From Allopusillimonas ginsengisoli (lineage in GTDB: Bacteria > Pseudomonadota > Gammaproteobacteria > Burkholderiales > Burkholderiaceae_B): a DNA stretch of 64,000 nucleotides. How positions within the stretch are numbered: position 1 is the stretch's first letter; each line of letters opens with the position of its first letter. A program made the position numbers and the translations under genes. Below the pieces are notes generated by a model that was given only the letters and a program-made list of their open reading frames with translations, had not been told where the DNA came from and ran no database searches. Below are positions 17,159-27,754 of the stretch, in pieces. The stretch covers positions 124,001 to 188,000 of the forward strand of contig NZ_SDQE01000005.1 in assembly GCF_004153455.1 (NCBI RefSeq). Reading direction: 5' to 3'.

Positions 17159-18226
17159 ATGAAGCTGCCTGTTTTCCTGCATACAGCGCTGCAAAACTCC
17201 TGGCAACGCAAGGGGCTGCTCAGCACATTGCTGTTGCCGTTCTCGCTGCTGACTCGGTGCGTGATCGCGCGTAAGCGCGCTGCTTATCAAAAACATCCCG
17301 AGCGCGTCTATCGCACGACCGTCCCCGTCGTGGTCGTTGGTAATCTGTACGTAGGCGGCACCGGAAAAACGCCTGTTGTCATCGCGCTCGTGCAGGCTCT
17401 GCGCGCCCATGGGTGGACCCCGGGCGTCGTCAGCCGCGGTTACGGCGCGCAGTTGGGAGATCACGCGCGGACGGCACGCAGAGATGCCGATCCGCGCCTG
17501 TTTGGCGACGAACCGTCGCTGATCACCCTGCTCACGGCTGCGCCTGTTGCGGTACACCCCAACCGCCCACGGGCGCTGCGCGCCCTGCAGCGGGCGTTTC
17601 CGGAAGTCGATGTGGTCATTTCCGATGACGGCCTCCAGCACCTGGCGCTGGGCAGAGATATCCAGATTGTCGTTCAGGATGGACGCGGCCTAGGCAACGG
17701 TCGCGTACTGCCTGCCGGTCCGCTGCGGGAACCACCTGAGCGCCTGCGAGAGGTGAACGTGGTCATTACCAACCTGACGCCAGGCGAGGCTGCGCCGGCC
17801 GCAGACATGTCGCCCGCACAACACGTTGTCATGCGTCTGCTGCCACAGTCCGTGGAACATCTGCAGACTGGACGGATTGTGGCGTGGCCAGCGTGGCTTG
17901 CAGAGCACGGCCAGGAGACCATCGCCGCTCTGGCGGCCATCGGCAGGCCAGAACGTTTTTTTACCATGCTCAGGCACGCGGGCCTGACACTGGCCACAGC
18001 GCAATCACTTCCCGACCACGATGCTTACACCGGCGCCTCGCCGTTCGACAGGTTTGACGCCAAAACGCTTGTGCTCATCACCGCCAAAGATGCGGTGAAA
18101 TGCCGGCGATTCAATGATGATCGCCTTTGGGTGGTGCATGCCACCGCCCAGTTTTCTCCTGCGGATTGGGCCGACCAGGTCAGCCATGCACTGCGAAACG
18201 TCGCGTCCCCCGCGCCCAGGGATTAA
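17159..18226 (+). CDS. lpxK: Tetraacyldisaccharide 4'-kinase, lipid A biosynthesis
   Basis: LpxK phosphorylates the 4'-position of the lipid A disaccharide precursor at the inner membrane. The 355-residue protein has an N-terminal membrane-associated segment (LLSTLLLPFSLLTRCVIARKRAAY), then VVVVGNLYVGGTGKTPVVIA with the Walker A loop, VVSRGYGA, DVVISDDGLQHLALGRDIQI and LLPAGPLREP. The start at 17159, thirteen bases after exbD, gives the expected N-terminus; a longer frame runs back through exbD and is an artefact. Confidence 0.95.
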   Translation: MKLPVFLHTALQNSWQRKGLLSTLLLPFSLLTRCVIARKRAAYQKHPERVYRTTVPVVVVGNLYVGGTGKTPVVIALVQALRAHGWTPGVVSRGYGAQLGDHARTARRDADPRLFGDEPSLITLLTAAPVAVHPNRPRALRALQRAFPEVDVVISDDGLQHLALGRDIQIVVQDGRGLGNGRVLPAGPLREPPERLREVNVVITNLTPGEAAPAADMSPAQHVVMRLLPQSVEHLQTGRIVAWPAWLAEHGQETIAALAAIGRPERFFTMLRHAGLTLATAQSLPDHDAYTGASPFDRFDAKTLVLITAKDAVKCRRFNDDRLWVVHATAQFSPADWADQVSHALRNVASPAPRD

Positions 18227-18262
18227 ACTCTGCCTTTAACCATTCACACTCTGGAGCCACGC

Positions 18263-18514
18263 ATGGAAACCCGCCTGCTAGAAATCCTGGTCTGCCCGCT
18301 ATGCAAAGGCCCATTGCAGCATGATCGCGACAACCATGAGCTCATCTGCCGCCCGGACAAACTGGCCTTTCCCATTCGGGATGGCATACCCGTCATGCTG
18401 CCAGATGAGGCGCGGATCATTACGCCCCCCAACGCCGATACAGAGGGCAAAAAGGCCGCCCAAGGCTCGACCGCCGACGCAGCCGATGAAAACGGCGACA
18501 TGAACCCATCATGA
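18263..18514 (+). CDS. Trm112 family protein
   Basis: An 83-residue protein of the Trm112/YcaR family. The first 55 residues hold the conserved [18 protein letters not shown] with a CPLC pair and [20 protein letters not shown]. The second metal-site pair is reduced to a single Cys (ELIC). The remainder ([20 protein letters not shown]) is a low-complexity acidic tail. In this gene order it normally sits between lpxK and kdsB. Its stop overlaps the kdsB start (ATGA). Confidence 0.88.
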   Translation: METRLLEILVCPLCKGPLQHDRDNHELICRPDKLAFPIRDGIPVMLPDEARIITPPNADTEGKKAAQGSTADAADENGDMNPS

Positions 18515-19275
18515 GCTTTATCGCCGTTATTCCGGCCCGAATCGCGTCGACCCGTCTTGCCAATAAGCCCCTGCAGGACATCGCCGGCAAACCCATGGTG
18601 ATTCGGACTGCCGAACAGGCCGCGCGCTCTGGCGCATCACGCGTTATCGTCGCCACAGATGACAATCGCATCCTGCAAGCCGCCGTTCAGCACGGTATCG
18701 AAGCGCTGCTCACCCGGTCGGACCACCCTACCGGCACCGACCGTCTGGCTGAAGTCTGTGAGCAACTGGCCTTGCCCGCACAAGCCATTGTGGTCAATGT
18801 TCAGGGCGACGAACCGCTGATGGATCCGGGCATCATCGACCAGGTTGCACACCTGCTGCAGGCAACCCCCGACGCGGCGATTGCAACCTGCGCCGCGCCC
18901 ATACACAGCGCCGATACGCTGTTCAATCCGAATGCAGTCAAGGTGGTGTGCTCTGCCGATGATCGCGCGCTCTACTTCTCGCGCGCCCCCATACCCTGGG
19001 CGCGCGATGCGCTGGCCGACGGCAACAAAGTATTGGCACCAGGCTTGCCAGCGCTGCACCATATCGGCCTGTATGCCTATCGTGCGGGTTTTCTGACCCT
19101 GTTCCCCTCCTTGCCGATAGGTCCGCTGGAAACCTATGAATCACTGGAGCAATTGCGTGCGCTCGAGAACGGCCACAGCATTGCCGTGTACACGACCAAA
19201 GCCTTGCCGGCAGCGGGCGTTGATACCGAACAAGACCTGCAGCGAGTACGTCAGGTGTTCGCAAATCGGTTATAA
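18511..19275 (+). CDS. kdsB: CMP-KDO synthetase
   Basis: KdsB activates 3-deoxy-manno-octulosonate with CTP for addition to lipid A. The 254-residue protein has the nucleotidyltransferase start [45 protein letters not shown] and the later [12 protein letters not shown] and [17 protein letters not shown]. These are conserved across the family, and the length is normal. It is translationally coupled to the Trm112 gene by a four-base overlap. Confidence 0.96.
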   Translation: MSFIAVIPARIASTRLANKPLQDIAGKPMVIRTAEQAARSGASRVIVATDDNRILQAAVQHGIEALLTRSDHPTGTDRLAEVCEQLALPAQAIVVNVQGDEPLMDPGIIDQVAHLLQATPDAAIATCAAPIHSADTLFNPNAVKVVCSADDRALYFSRAPIPWARDALADGNKVLAPGLPALHHIGLYAYRAGFLTLFPSLPIGPLETYESLEQLRALENGHSIAVYTTKALPAAGVDTEQDLQRVRQVFANRL

Positions 19276-19341
19276 AGCCATGTTCGGTTCGGACCCTGCG
19301 ATCCGACAGGCTCATGCAGACATTGCTGCATTGCGGCATAA

Positions 19342-20037
<696 letters not shown>

Positions 20038-20095
20038 ACATGCCACCCGGGAAAGGTACCCCGCGGTGGCTCCCATAGATAAAACAGAGGCAAAC

Positions 20096-20854
20096 ATGGA
20101 AATCAAAGACAAGGTATTCATTGTTACGGGTGGCGCGTCCGGCCTGGGCGCGGGCACGGCCCGCATGCTGGTGGCGGAGGGCGCCAAGGTCGTCCTTGCG
20201 GACGTTCAGGACGAAGCGGGCGAAGCACTGGCTGCCGAGCTCGGGCAAACCTATATTCACTGCGACGTAACACAAGAAGCAGACGGCCAGACGGCAGTGG
20301 CAGCAGCGCTCAAGGCGGGCAAGCTGTTTGGCCTGGTCAACTGCGCAGGGGTCGCGCCGGCGACACGCACAGTCGGTCGCAACGGGCCGCACCCGCTGGA
20401 TATGTTCCAGAAAGTGGTCATGATCAATCTCGTGGGCACCTTCAACATGGCCCGCCTGGCCGCCCAGGCCATGAGCGAGAACGCCCCGGAACCTACGGGC
20501 GAGCGCGGCGTGCTGATTAACACCGCATCGGTCGCCGCCTATGACGGCCAGATCGGCCAGGCGGCTTATGCGTCCTCCAAGGCAGGTGTTGTTGGCCTGA
20601 CGCTGCCGTTGGCCCGCGATCTGTCCAAACTGGGCATACGCTGCGTGACCATCGCACCCGGCATTTTCGGCACGCCCATGGTGTTCGGCATGCCGCAAGA
20701 AGTCCAGGACAGCCTTGCGGCCAGCATTCCCTTCCCATCCCGCCTCGGTCGCCCAGAAGACTACGCCAAACTGGTCAATAGCATCATCACTAACGAGATG
20801 ATCAATGGCGAAACCATTCGCCTGGACGGCGCCATTCGCATGGCGCCAAAATAA
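20096..20854 (+). CDS. SDR family dehydrogenase, 3-hydroxyacyl-CoA dehydrogenase type 2-like
   Basis: A 252-residue short-chain dehydrogenase. The NAD-binding motif is VTGGASGLGAGTAR (residues ~10-23), with the NCAGVAPA motif near 90, a Ser in NTASVAAYDG and the catalytic Tyr-Lys in YASSKAG near 160. PGIFGTPMVFGMPQEVQDSL and MINGETIRLDGAIRM resemble the HSD10/HADH2 group that oxidises 3-hydroxyacyl-CoA. The substrate remains an inference. The start at 20096 follows AGAGG; an ATG ten codons earlier (20066) lies within a hairpin region and is less likely. It lies 11 bases before murJ and may be co-transcribed with it. Confidence 0.88.
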   Translation: MEIKDKVFIVTGGASGLGAGTARMLVAEGAKVVLADVQDEAGEALAAELGQTYIHCDVTQEADGQTAVAAALKAGKLFGLVNCAGVAPATRTVGRNGPHPLDMFQKVVMINLVGTFNMARLAAQAMSENAPEPTGERGVLINTASVAAYDGQIGQAAYASSKAGVVGLTLPLARDLSKLGIRCVTIAPGIFGTPMVFGMPQEVQDSLAASIPFPSRLGRPEDYAKLVNSIITNEMINGETIRLDGAIRMAPK

Positions 20855-20865
20855 AGCCAGCATCA

Positions 20866-22422
20866 ATGAGCCTGTTTAGGTCGGCCGCCACGGTCAGCAG
20901 CTTCACGCTGGTTTCGCGCATAACCGGCCTGTTCCGGGATATCCTGATCGCCGGCGTGTTCGGCGCAGGTCCGCTGACCGATGCATTCTGGGTGGCCTTC
21001 CGTATACCCAACCTTCTGCGCCGCCTGTTTGCCGAGGGCGCATTTTCTCAGGCATTCGTTCCCATCCTGGGCCAGGTGCGGACAGAGCGCGACCATCAAG
21101 CCGTGCGCATACTGCTGGATCGTGTTGCCCTGCTGCTTACGTTTGCGCTGATGCTGGTCACCCTGGCAGGCATGGTCGGCGCGCCCTGGGTGGTCAGCGC
21201 CATGGCCAGCGGGATGCGTACCGCCGAACGGCAGCCCGAATTCCTCGCTGCTGTCTGGATGACGCGGCTGATGTTCCCCTATATCGTCTGCATGTCGCTG
21301 GTCGCTTTGGCGTCGGGGGTGCTCAACACCTGGAGCCGCTTCGCCGTACCCGCGTTCACGCCAGTGCTGCTCAATCTGTCGATGATTGGCTCGGCGCTGC
21401 TGCTGACGCCGCTGTTCGATACGCCCATCTACGCGCTGGCGGCTGGCGTCATGCTGGGCGGCGGCGCCCAACTGACGGTCCAGTGGGTTGCGCTGGCCCG
21501 GTTGGGCCTGCTTCCCCGATACTCGCTGCGGCTGCGCGAAGCATGGCAGGATCCGCTCGTGCAGCGCATCATGCGCCAGATGCTGCCGGCAATATTGGGC
21601 GTGTCGGTCGCCCAGATTTCCCTGCTCATTAACACCAATATTGCTACCTGGCTTACGCCAGGGAGCGTAACCTGGCTATCCTTTGCCGACAGGCTGATGG
21701 AGTTTCCCACCGCATTGCTTGGTGTGGCCCTGGGAACCGTGCTGCTGCCCAGCCTGTCCGCAGCGCACGCCCGTCAGGATCATCAGGCCTACAGCGCACT
21801 ATTGGATTGGGGACTGCGGCTGGTACTGTTGCTGGGCTTGCCCGCAGCCCTTGGGCTTGCCCTGCTGTCAGATGGCCTGGTCGCCACGCTGTTCAACTAC
21901 GGCGCGTTCACCAGCCACGACGTGGGGCAAACACAGCTTGCCGTGGCGGCCTACTCCGTCGGGCTGCTGGGCCTGCTGGGCATAAAGATCCTGGCGCCTG
22001 GCTTCTATGCCAAGCAAGACATCCGCACACCCGTCAAGATCGCCCTGATGGTGCTGGTGCTGACGCAACTGTTCAACTTGATTTTCGTACCCCTCTTTGC
22101 CCACGCCGGCCTGGCCTTGTCCATCGGGCTGGGAGCCACCGTCAATGCCCTGTGCCTGGCATTTCTGCTCAAGCGCGGCGGGCTCTATCAACCATCGCCG
22201 GGCTGGCTGGCATTTATCCTGCGAATGCTGCCCGCGGTGCTTGCAGTGGCCGGAATGCTTTGGTTTGCAGGTCAGCATCTTGACTGGGTAGCGCTGGGCG
22301 CGCGGCCAGGCGTGCGCGCGCTCTGGCTTGCCACCGTTGTCATTGGCGCCGCCATACTGTATTTTTCCTTGCTTTTCCTGTGTGGTTTTCGGCGCAGCGA
22401 CTTTACAAGACGGTATAAATAA
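20866..22422 (+). CDS. murJ: Lipid II flippase MurJ
   Basis: MurJ (MviN) flips the peptidoglycan precursor lipid II across the inner membrane. The 518-residue protein has about fourteen predicted helices. Family landmarks are SFTLVSRITGLFRDILIAGV, TDAFWVAFRIPNLLRRLFAEGAFSQAF split over residues ~40-66, and the later GVALGTVLLPSLSAAHARQD and YAKQDIRTPVKIA. These match the family throughout. The last codons contain the probable rpsT promoter. Confidence 0.95.
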   Translation: MSLFRSAATVSSFTLVSRITGLFRDILIAGVFGAGPLTDAFWVAFRIPNLLRRLFAEGAFSQAFVPILGQVRTERDHQAVRILLDRVALLLTFALMLVTLAGMVGAPWVVSAMASGMRTAERQPEFLAAVWMTRLMFPYIVCMSLVALASGVLNTWSRFAVPAFTPVLLNLSMIGSALLLTPLFDTPIYALAAGVMLGGGAQLTVQWVALARLGLLPRYSLRLREAWQDPLVQRIMRQMLPAILGVSVAQISLLINTNIATWLTPGSVTWLSFADRLMEFPTALLGVALGTVLLPSLSAAHARQDHQAYSALLDWGLRLVLLLGLPAALGLALLSDGLVATLFNYGAFTSHDVGQTQLAVAAYSVGLLGLLGIKILAPGFYAKQDIRTPVKIALMVLVLTQLFNLIFVPLFAHAGLALSIGLGATVNALCLAFLLKRGGLYQPSPGWLAFILRMLPAVLAVAGMLWFAGQHLDWVALGARPGVRALWLATVVIGAAILYFSLLFLCGFRRSDFTRRYK

Positions 22423-22430
22423 CCTAGAAT
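22402..22430 (+). promoter_or_regulatory. Probable sigma-70 promoter of rpsT
   Basis: TTTACA (22402-22407) and TAGAAT (22425-22430) are each five of six to consensus with a 17-base spacer. The predicted start, near 22437, leaves a leader of about 40 bases before rpsT. The element overlaps the 3' end of murJ. Confidence 0.65.
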
Positions 22431-22476
22431 AGCGGTCTTTGCCGAATTAAACCTTTACACACGGATAACGCAAAAC

Positions 22477-22740
22477 ATGGCCAATTCCGCCCAAGCCCGT
22501 AAACGCGCGCGCCAGTCGGTGCAGCGCAACAAGCACAATGCCAGCCTGCGCTCCATGCTACGCACATCGATCAAGCGCGTACGCCAGGCTATCGCCACCG
22601 GCGACAAAGCTGCAGCTGCCGAAGTATTCCAGAAAACCACGAGCATCATTGATCGCGTGGCCGACAAGAACATCATCCACAAAAACAAGGCTGCTCGTCA
22701 TAAAAGCCGTCTTGCCGCCGCAGTCAAAGCAATCGCCTGA
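22477..22740 (+). CDS. rpsT: 30S ribosomal protein S20
   Basis: An 87-residue basic protein, S20, that binds 16S rRNA in the small subunit. [20 protein letters not shown] at the N-terminus and [20 protein letters not shown] at the C-terminus are the family signature. It has its own promoter within the end of murJ and a strong terminator downstream, so it is a single-gene unit. The adjacency murJ-rpsT is conserved in many Proteobacteria. Confidence 0.97.
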   Translation: MANSAQARKRARQSVQRNKHNASLRSMLRTSIKRVRQAIATGDKAAAAEVFQKTTSIIDRVADKNIIHKNKAARHKSRLAAAVKAIA

Positions 22741-22801
22741 TACTGCGCGTAAGGGTTAGATCGGCAAAATACTGTCCGGGCTCGGCCCGGAACAAAAAAA
22801 G

Positions 22802-22825
22802 GGACGCTTGCAGCGTCCTTTTTTT
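22802..22825 (+). terminator. Intrinsic terminator of rpsT
   Basis: GGACGCT (22802-22808) and AGCGTCC (22812-22818) form a 7-bp stem with loop TGC followed by seven T. A preceding seven-A tract pairs with the T tract, so it could also work in the opposite direction. Confidence 0.9.
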
Positions 22826-22920
22826 GTTGCTGCGGTATAGTTCATTCGGATGACTCGCCTCTTTTACCTAAAATCACATGGCGAAGCATCCCTTAAATGA
22901 CAATATATAGCGAGGCACAA

Positions 22921-23883
22921 ATGACATCGGCAAAACCCGCGTTGCTCCAGTTGATTCCCTTGAGTTTGCCTGAGGCTGCGCGACGCTTGTCCACGCATTT
23001 CGATGTGATCGAAGGCTGGAACACAGAAGACAGAGAGCACGCCATCAAGACCCGCAGCCAAGATGTTTCCGTGCTAGTTACCAGCGCCATGACTGCTACG
23101 CCTGCGACGCTGATCGATCACTTTCCTGCCCTGAAAGCCATCTGCAGCTTTGGCGTTGGATACGACTCTATCGACGTACGCCATGCACAGCAGCAAGGCA
23201 TCCAGGTCAGTAACACGCCTGATGTACTCAACGATTGTGTCGCGGACGAAGCCATGGGCTTGATGCTGACCACAGCCCGCAGGCTGAGCCAGGCAGAACG
23301 CTATGTACGTGCCAACCTCTGGGGCTCGAGCACGGGCTTTCCACTTGGCACAAAAGTGAGTCACAAAAAACTGGGTATCGTTGGCCTGGGCCGCATCGGC
23401 CAGGCGATTGCCCGGCGTGCCGCAGGCTTCGACATGGATATCCGCTACCATAACCGCCGGCAACGTGACGACACCCGTTTGACCTATGAGCCTTCGTTAA
23501 AGCGATTGGCGGAGTGGGCTGATTTCCTGGTGATCGCCACGGTAGGCGGAGACAGCACGCGCAAGTTGATTGATGCGGACATCATCAAGGCACTTGGCCC
23601 CACAGGCATCCTGATCAATATTTCCCGCGGCTCAGTGATCGACGAAACCGCCCTCACGCAGGCGCTGAGCAATGGGGAACTGGGCGGCGCGGGGCTAGAC
23701 GTCTATGAAAACGAACCCAAGGTTCCGGAAGCCCTCAAGTCCCTGGACAACGTCGTGCTCGTGCCGCATATCGGCAGCGCCACCATCGAAACCCGCAGAG
23801 CCATGGGCGAGCTGGTGCTGGACAATGTGGATGCATACGCAACCAGCGGTCGAGTTCTGACACCGATTCAGGCCTTAGCCTGA
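22921..23883 (+). CDS. D-isomer specific 2-hydroxyacid dehydrogenase
   Basis: A 320-residue NAD(P)-dependent 2-hydroxyacid dehydrogenase, of the type including glyoxylate/hydroxypyruvate reductases. The nucleotide-binding motif is GIVGLGRIGQAIARRAAGFD (~150-170). Catalytic residues are Arg in NISRGSVIDE, Glu in LDVYENEP and His in LVPHIGSA. SFGVGYDSIDV and DVLNDCVADEAMGLML are family-typical. The start at 22921 follows GAGGCACAA; an ATG eight codons earlier is less well placed. The physiological substrate cannot be assigned, although a glycolate oxidase cluster lies 18 kb away. Confidence 0.88.
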   Translation: MTSAKPALLQLIPLSLPEAARRLSTHFDVIEGWNTEDREHAIKTRSQDVSVLVTSAMTATPATLIDHFPALKAICSFGVGYDSIDVRHAQQQGIQVSNTPDVLNDCVADEAMGLMLTTARRLSQAERYVRANLWGSSTGFPLGTKVSHKKLGIVGLGRIGQAIARRAAGFDMDIRYHNRRQRDDTRLTYEPSLKRLAEWADFLVIATVGGDSTRKLIDADIIKALGPTGILINISRGSVIDETALTQALSNGELGGAGLDVYENEPKVPEALKSLDNVVLVPHIGSATIETRRAMGELVLDNVDAYATSGRVLTPIQALA

Positions 23884-23917
23884 ATCGGCAGTTCAGCCCA
23901 GCCAGGGAACAACAGCC

Positions 23918-25156
23918 ATGAGTGCTCACGAACAGAACGATAGCGCGCCCTCCTCTACCGCAGCAGACATGGCTCCTGACACACACAGCCTCGATGCGAG
24001 TAATCCGTCAGGCGAAGACAAGCTCCCCAAAGTAGCGTTACCTGTGCCCACCGGCGCCGAGCGCCGAGAGATCGCGCTCCTTATCTTGGCAACGATTGCA
24101 CTTGTCTTTGCCTTGCAGTGGGCGCGCGATTTTTTCATACCGCTAGTCTTTGGCATTTTTGTTTCGTACACCCTCAATCCCATTGTTTCCTGGCTCGAGC
24201 GTGCGCGCATTCCCCGGGTGATCGGCGTGAGCCTGGTCATGCTCGCGCTGCTGGCTTCGGCGGCGACCCTTGCCACGACCGTCTATAAGGAAGCCCAATC
24301 CATCGTTGATGAGCTGCCTTTGGTCACCTACAAAATCACGCAGGCAATGCGCGAGGTACGCGGCGGCGAACTGGGATCGCTGGAAAAGTTACAGCACATG
24401 GCCGACGAGTTGCGCAAAGCCGCAAGCGCCGAGCCCGCGTCCTTGCCCGACCAGAATAGCGGAACGGTTAACCAGCCCGTACCCGCGGTGATCGTCAAAC
24501 AGGCCGAATTTAACCTTCATGACTGGCTCTGGGCCGGCTCGCTGGGAGCGGCCAGCTTTATGGGCCAACTGATCATGGTGTTGTTCCTGGTCTTTTTCGC
24601 GCTCCTGTCTGGCGACACATTCAAGCGCAAGCTGGTCAAGCTGACGGGTCCGTCGCTGACCAGCAAGAAGATCACCGTGCATATTCTGGATGACATCAAC
24701 ATGTCGATTCAGAAATACATGTTCATGCTGCTGGTCACCAACGTGCTGCTCGGCCTGCTGTCATGGGTTTCCCTGTACCTGATCGGCCTGGACAACCCTG
24801 GCGCCTGGGCGATCGCCATCGGGCTGCTGCACATCATTCCCTATTTTGGGGTTGTCATCGCGGCGGCGGCCGTTGGGTTGGCCGCCTTCCTGCAGTTTGA
24901 GTCGTTCTCCCTGATGCTGCTGGTTGTAGCCGTCACGATAGGGATTGCCTCGCTGGTCGGCACTTTGGTGACGACCTGGATGACAGGCCGGATTGCCAAG
25001 ATGAACGCGACCGCCGTGTTTGTTGCCCTGCTTTTTGGAGGATGGCTGTGGGGCGTATGGGGCATGCTGCTCTGTGTCCCCATTATCGTGGTGTTAAAAG
25101 TGATTGCCGAGCGCATCGAAGGGATGCAATCCGTCGCCGAGCTGCTTGGCGACTAA
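23918..25156 (+). CDS. AI-2E family transporter (PerM-like permease)
   Basis: A 412-residue polytopic membrane protein of the AI-2E/PerM family. An acidic, disordered N-terminal segment of ~45 residues precedes paired helices (LLILATIALVFALQWARDFF, IPLVFGIFVSYTLNPIVSWL). A large extracytoplasmic loop (~110-190) follows, then the helices FMGQLIMVLFLVFFALLSG, FMLLVTNVLLGLLSWVSLYL, HIIPYFGVVIAAAAVGLAAF and FVALLFGGWLWGVWGMLLCV. The membrane motif PYFG is conserved in the family. The substrate is not known; members have been reported as autoinducer exporters or Na+/H+ antiporters. Confidence 0.85.
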   Translation: MSAHEQNDSAPSSTAADMAPDTHSLDASNPSGEDKLPKVALPVPTGAERREIALLILATIALVFALQWARDFFIPLVFGIFVSYTLNPIVSWLERARIPRVIGVSLVMLALLASAATLATTVYKEAQSIVDELPLVTYKITQAMREVRGGELGSLEKLQHMADELRKAASAEPASLPDQNSGTVNQPVPAVIVKQAEFNLHDWLWAGSLGAASFMGQLIMVLFLVFFALLSGDTFKRKLVKLTGPSLTSKKITVHILDDINMSIQKYMFMLLVTNVLLGLLSWVSLYLIGLDNPGAWAIAIGLLHIIPYFGVVIAAAAVGLAAFLQFESFSLMLLVVAVTIGIASLVGTLVTTWMTGRIAKMNATAVFVALLFGGWLWGVWGMLLCVPIIVVLKVIAERIEGMQSVAELLGD

Positions 25157-25221
25157 CACGCCGCCAAGGCTCTCCGCCGCGCTGCCCTGGCAATATCGAC
25201 GCAAGACACTCGACATCTTGC

Positions 25222-26142
25222 TCAGGGTGCTGCCTGCCGCCCGTCGGCGGCGGTCAACAGGCGCTCGCCGAGAAAGTCCAGAAAAGACCGCACAGCCGGC
25301 ACCATGCCGCGGCGCGAACTGAATACTGCGTGAACAATCCCTGGTGCGGTTGACCATTCTCGCAACGGTTCGATCAAGCGACCATCGGCCAGTTCTTCGA
25401 CACACATGTAATCGGGTAACAGCCCCAAACCTACGCCGCCCAGAATAGCGAACTTCAAGGTCAGCATGTCATCCGCGATGAAATGCGGTCGATGCGCAAG
25501 CTTATACTGGGCGCCATTAGGACCGTACAACGTCCAGATCGCCCTGCCTTCGTTGGCGGACATCGCCACCGAATCAAGCAAAGTGAGGTCCGCAGGGCGC
25601 TCTGGATGGCCTTGGCGATGCAGTAGGCCTGGACTGGCAACCAGCAGTGCTTGCGACATGCCGAGCCGCTTGACGACCAGGCTGCCACTGTCAGCGAGCG
25701 AAGGCCGCACGCGCAAGGCGATATCCACGCCCTCTTCGACAACATCCACCACCCGGTTGTTGACCTGCATGTGTATCTGCACATAGGGATAAAGCTTCAT
25801 GTAATCGGGCAACAGAGGGCCCACGACCGTCTGCGCCACGGTCACCGGGCAAACGACACGAACGAGCCCCCGGGGTTCAGTCTGCATCTGGGCGACGGCT
25901 GCTGTCGCCGCCTGAGCCTCATCACAAATGGCAGTGCAATGACGGTAAAACAGCTCGCCCGCCGTCGTCAGCGACAGCTTGCGCGTGGTTCGTTGCAGCA
26001 ACCTCACCCCAAGCTCTTCTTCCAATCGGGCGACTCTTCGCGAAAGCCGCGACTTTGGAATGCCCAGTGCTCGACCCGCCGCCGCAAAGCTCCCCTGATT
26101 GACGACTTCTGCGAAGTACATCATATCGTTAAGGTCGTACAT
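25222..26142 (-). CDS. LysR family transcriptional regulator, likely regulator of azoR
   Basis: A 306-residue LysR-type regulator. The N-terminal winged helix-turn-helix is YDLNDMMYFAEVVNQGSFAA followed by GRALGIPKSRLSRRVARLEE. The C-terminal effector domain starts around residue 90 (LVRVVCPVTVAQTVVGPLLP). It is transcribed divergently from azoR across a 121-base gap, the arrangement in which LysR proteins commonly control the neighbour. The effector is not known. Confidence 0.88.
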   Translation of the reverse strand: MYDLNDMMYFAEVVNQGSFAAAGRALGIPKSRLSRRVARLEEELGVRLLQRTTRKLSLTTAGELFYRHCTAICDEAQAATAAVAQMQTEPRGLVRVVCPVTVAQTVVGPLLPDYMKLYPYVQIHMQVNNRVVDVVEEGVDIALRVRPSLADSGSLVVKRLGMSQALLVASPGLLHRQGHPERPADLTLLDSVAMSANEGRAIWTLYGPNGAQYKLAHRPHFIADDMLTLKFAILGGVGLGLLPDYMCVEELADGRLIEPLREWSTAPGIVHAVFSSRRGMVPAVRSFLDFLGERLLTAADGRQAAP

Positions 26143-26263
26143 AAATAAGGACTCTCAATTAGTATCAAAAACAGGACAATCTATCGCATTTGCAGCGTCT
26201 TATCAATCACATAGCATCAATGCACAATGACAGCGTTCCAGTGACAAACACAACGGAGTAAAA

Positions 26264-26908
26264 ATGAAACTGCTTCACATCGACTCAAGCATCAATGGCG
26301 CGCAATCCATCTCTCGAACCCTGACCCGAGACATTGTTTCGCAATGGTCAGCCAACAATCCGAACACGCAAGTTGATTACCTGGACTTGGCCGTGGACAC
26401 GCCCCTGCATTTTTCCGCAGACTCCTTGGGCATTCGCCAGCCCCCGGGCAGCCATCCTCAGAGCAACGCCCAGCAGCAGGAAAACACGCTGTCGGAAACC
26501 CTGGTCAGCCAGTTTCTGGATTCGGACGTGGTGGTCATCGGCGCGCCACTCTATAATTTTTCGATTCCCAGCCAGCTCAAAGCCTGGATAGACCGGATCG
26601 CACAAGCCGGCCGTACGTTCCGCTATACAGAAAACGGCCCGATCGGGCTGGCGGGCGACAAGACCGCGATCATCGCCTTGAGTCGTGGCGGCGTGTATTC
26701 GTCCAGCGAGGCCGGGCAGGCCATGGAGCACCAAGAGTCTTACCTGAAAACCATACTGGGTTTTTTTGGCGTGACAGATATACGTGTTGTTCGTGCCGAG
26801 GGCACCAACCTGGGGGCAGACGCCCTGGCTGCGGCCATGAATACGGCAGCAACGCGCATTGCCGAGATTACAGCCGAGCCCGCGCTTGCTCAATCTCAAG
26901 CTGCCTGA
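26264..26908 (+). CDS. azoR: FMN-dependent NADH-azoreductase
   Basis: A 214-residue flavodoxin-like quinone/azo reductase (AzoR/AcpD). It shows the FMN-binding start [40 protein letters not shown] and [11 protein letters not shown]. The family reduces quinones and azo dyes with NADH and protects against thiol and quinone stress. GGAGTAAAA precedes the ATG. The gene is divergent from a LysR regulator and converges on ribA with only three bases between the stops. Confidence 0.92.
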   Translation: MKLLHIDSSINGAQSISRTLTRDIVSQWSANNPNTQVDYLDLAVDTPLHFSADSLGIRQPPGSHPQSNAQQQENTLSETLVSQFLDSDVVVIGAPLYNFSIPSQLKAWIDRIAQAGRTFRYTENGPIGLAGDKTAIIALSRGGVYSSSEAGQAMEHQESYLKTILGFFGVTDIRVVRAEGTNLGADALAAAMNTAATRIAEITAEPALAQSQAA

Positions 26909-26911
26909 ACC

Positions 26912-27586
26912 CTAGCGCTTGTCTTTAAGCCAATGGCCAAGCTTCGAGGCTTTGGTACTGAGGTAATGCTCATTGTAGGGATTACGGTTGACCTGTAGCG
27001 GCAAGCGCTCGGCAACCGTAATCCCCAGTTTTTCCATCGCGGCAACCTTGCGAGGATTGTTGGTCATCAAACGCAGCGAAGTGATGCCACAATGATCCAG
27101 CATGGGCTTGCATAAGTCATAACGACGCATATCGGCCGGAAACCCCAAACGCACATTGGCTTCGACCGTGTCTGCGCCCTCATCCTGCAGGCGATAGGCG
27201 CGTATTTTGTTGACCAGTCCGATTCCCCGCCCTTCCTGGCGCAGATAAAGCAGTGCTCCCCGCCCTTCACTGGCGATCGCCTGCATCGCTGCCTCCAGCT
27301 GCGCACCACAGTCGCAGCGTTGGCTGAACAGTGCATCACCCGTAAGACATTCGGAATGTACGCGCGCCAATACGGGCTTGCCGTCGGCGACGTCGCCCAA
27401 CGACAGCAAGAGATGTTCTTTGGCGGTCGCCGGATCGACAAAAATATGGATCTGGAACGTCGCCCATGGCGTTGGCAGATTGCTGGACGCAATGTAGTCC
27501 AGCGTATAGCCGGCAACCCTGTCGCCGACCGCCGCCGCTTGTTGATGATTGATGAGATCGGATTCTTCGCCAGTAATGGGCGGCAT
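26912..27586 (-). CDS. ribA: GTP cyclohydrolase II
   Basis: RibA opens GTP to a diaminopyrimidine in the first step of riboflavin synthesis. The 224-residue protein carries the zinc site [20 protein letters not shown] (~77-96) and the substrate-binding [21 protein letters not shown], split over residues ~113-133, then [21 protein letters not shown]. It is a monofunctional form without the DHBP-synthase domain. GAGG precedes the ATG by eight bases. No FMN riboswitch is visible upstream. Confidence 0.95.
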   Translation of the reverse strand: MPPITGEESDLINHQQAAAVGDRVAGYTLDYIASSNLPTPWATFQIHIFVDPATAKEHLLLSLGDVADGKPVLARVHSECLTGDALFSQRCDCGAQLEAAMQAIASEGRGALLYLRQEGRGIGLVNKIRAYRLQDEGADTVEANVRLGFPADMRRYDLCKPMLDHCGITSLRLMTNNPRKVAAMEKLGITVAERLPLQVNRNPYNEHYLSTKASKLGHWLKDKR

Positions 27587-27754
27587 AGACTACACCTCGG
27601 ATGGAAAGCGCAAAAACTGGATCGTGCTGCGCCCGCGTCGGTATATCGCCGCAGGATGCGGCAACGCGTCCACCCGTATCATACTTCGATGAGGCGCCGA
27701 ACGGGATTCGTGCCGTGCATCCGGTGATTCGGAGGCACGGCCTGAAGCCCTCCG

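Noticed and set aside
20042-20071. Terminator between adk and the SDR gene
   Set aside because: GCCACC/GGTGGC arms can pair, but there is no T run on either side, and the hairpin runs into the SDR leader.
27712-27741. Terminator of the liv operon
   Set aside because: GCCGTGC/GCACGGC arms form a hairpin 14 bases after livF on the minus strand, but no T run follows; it may only protect the message end.
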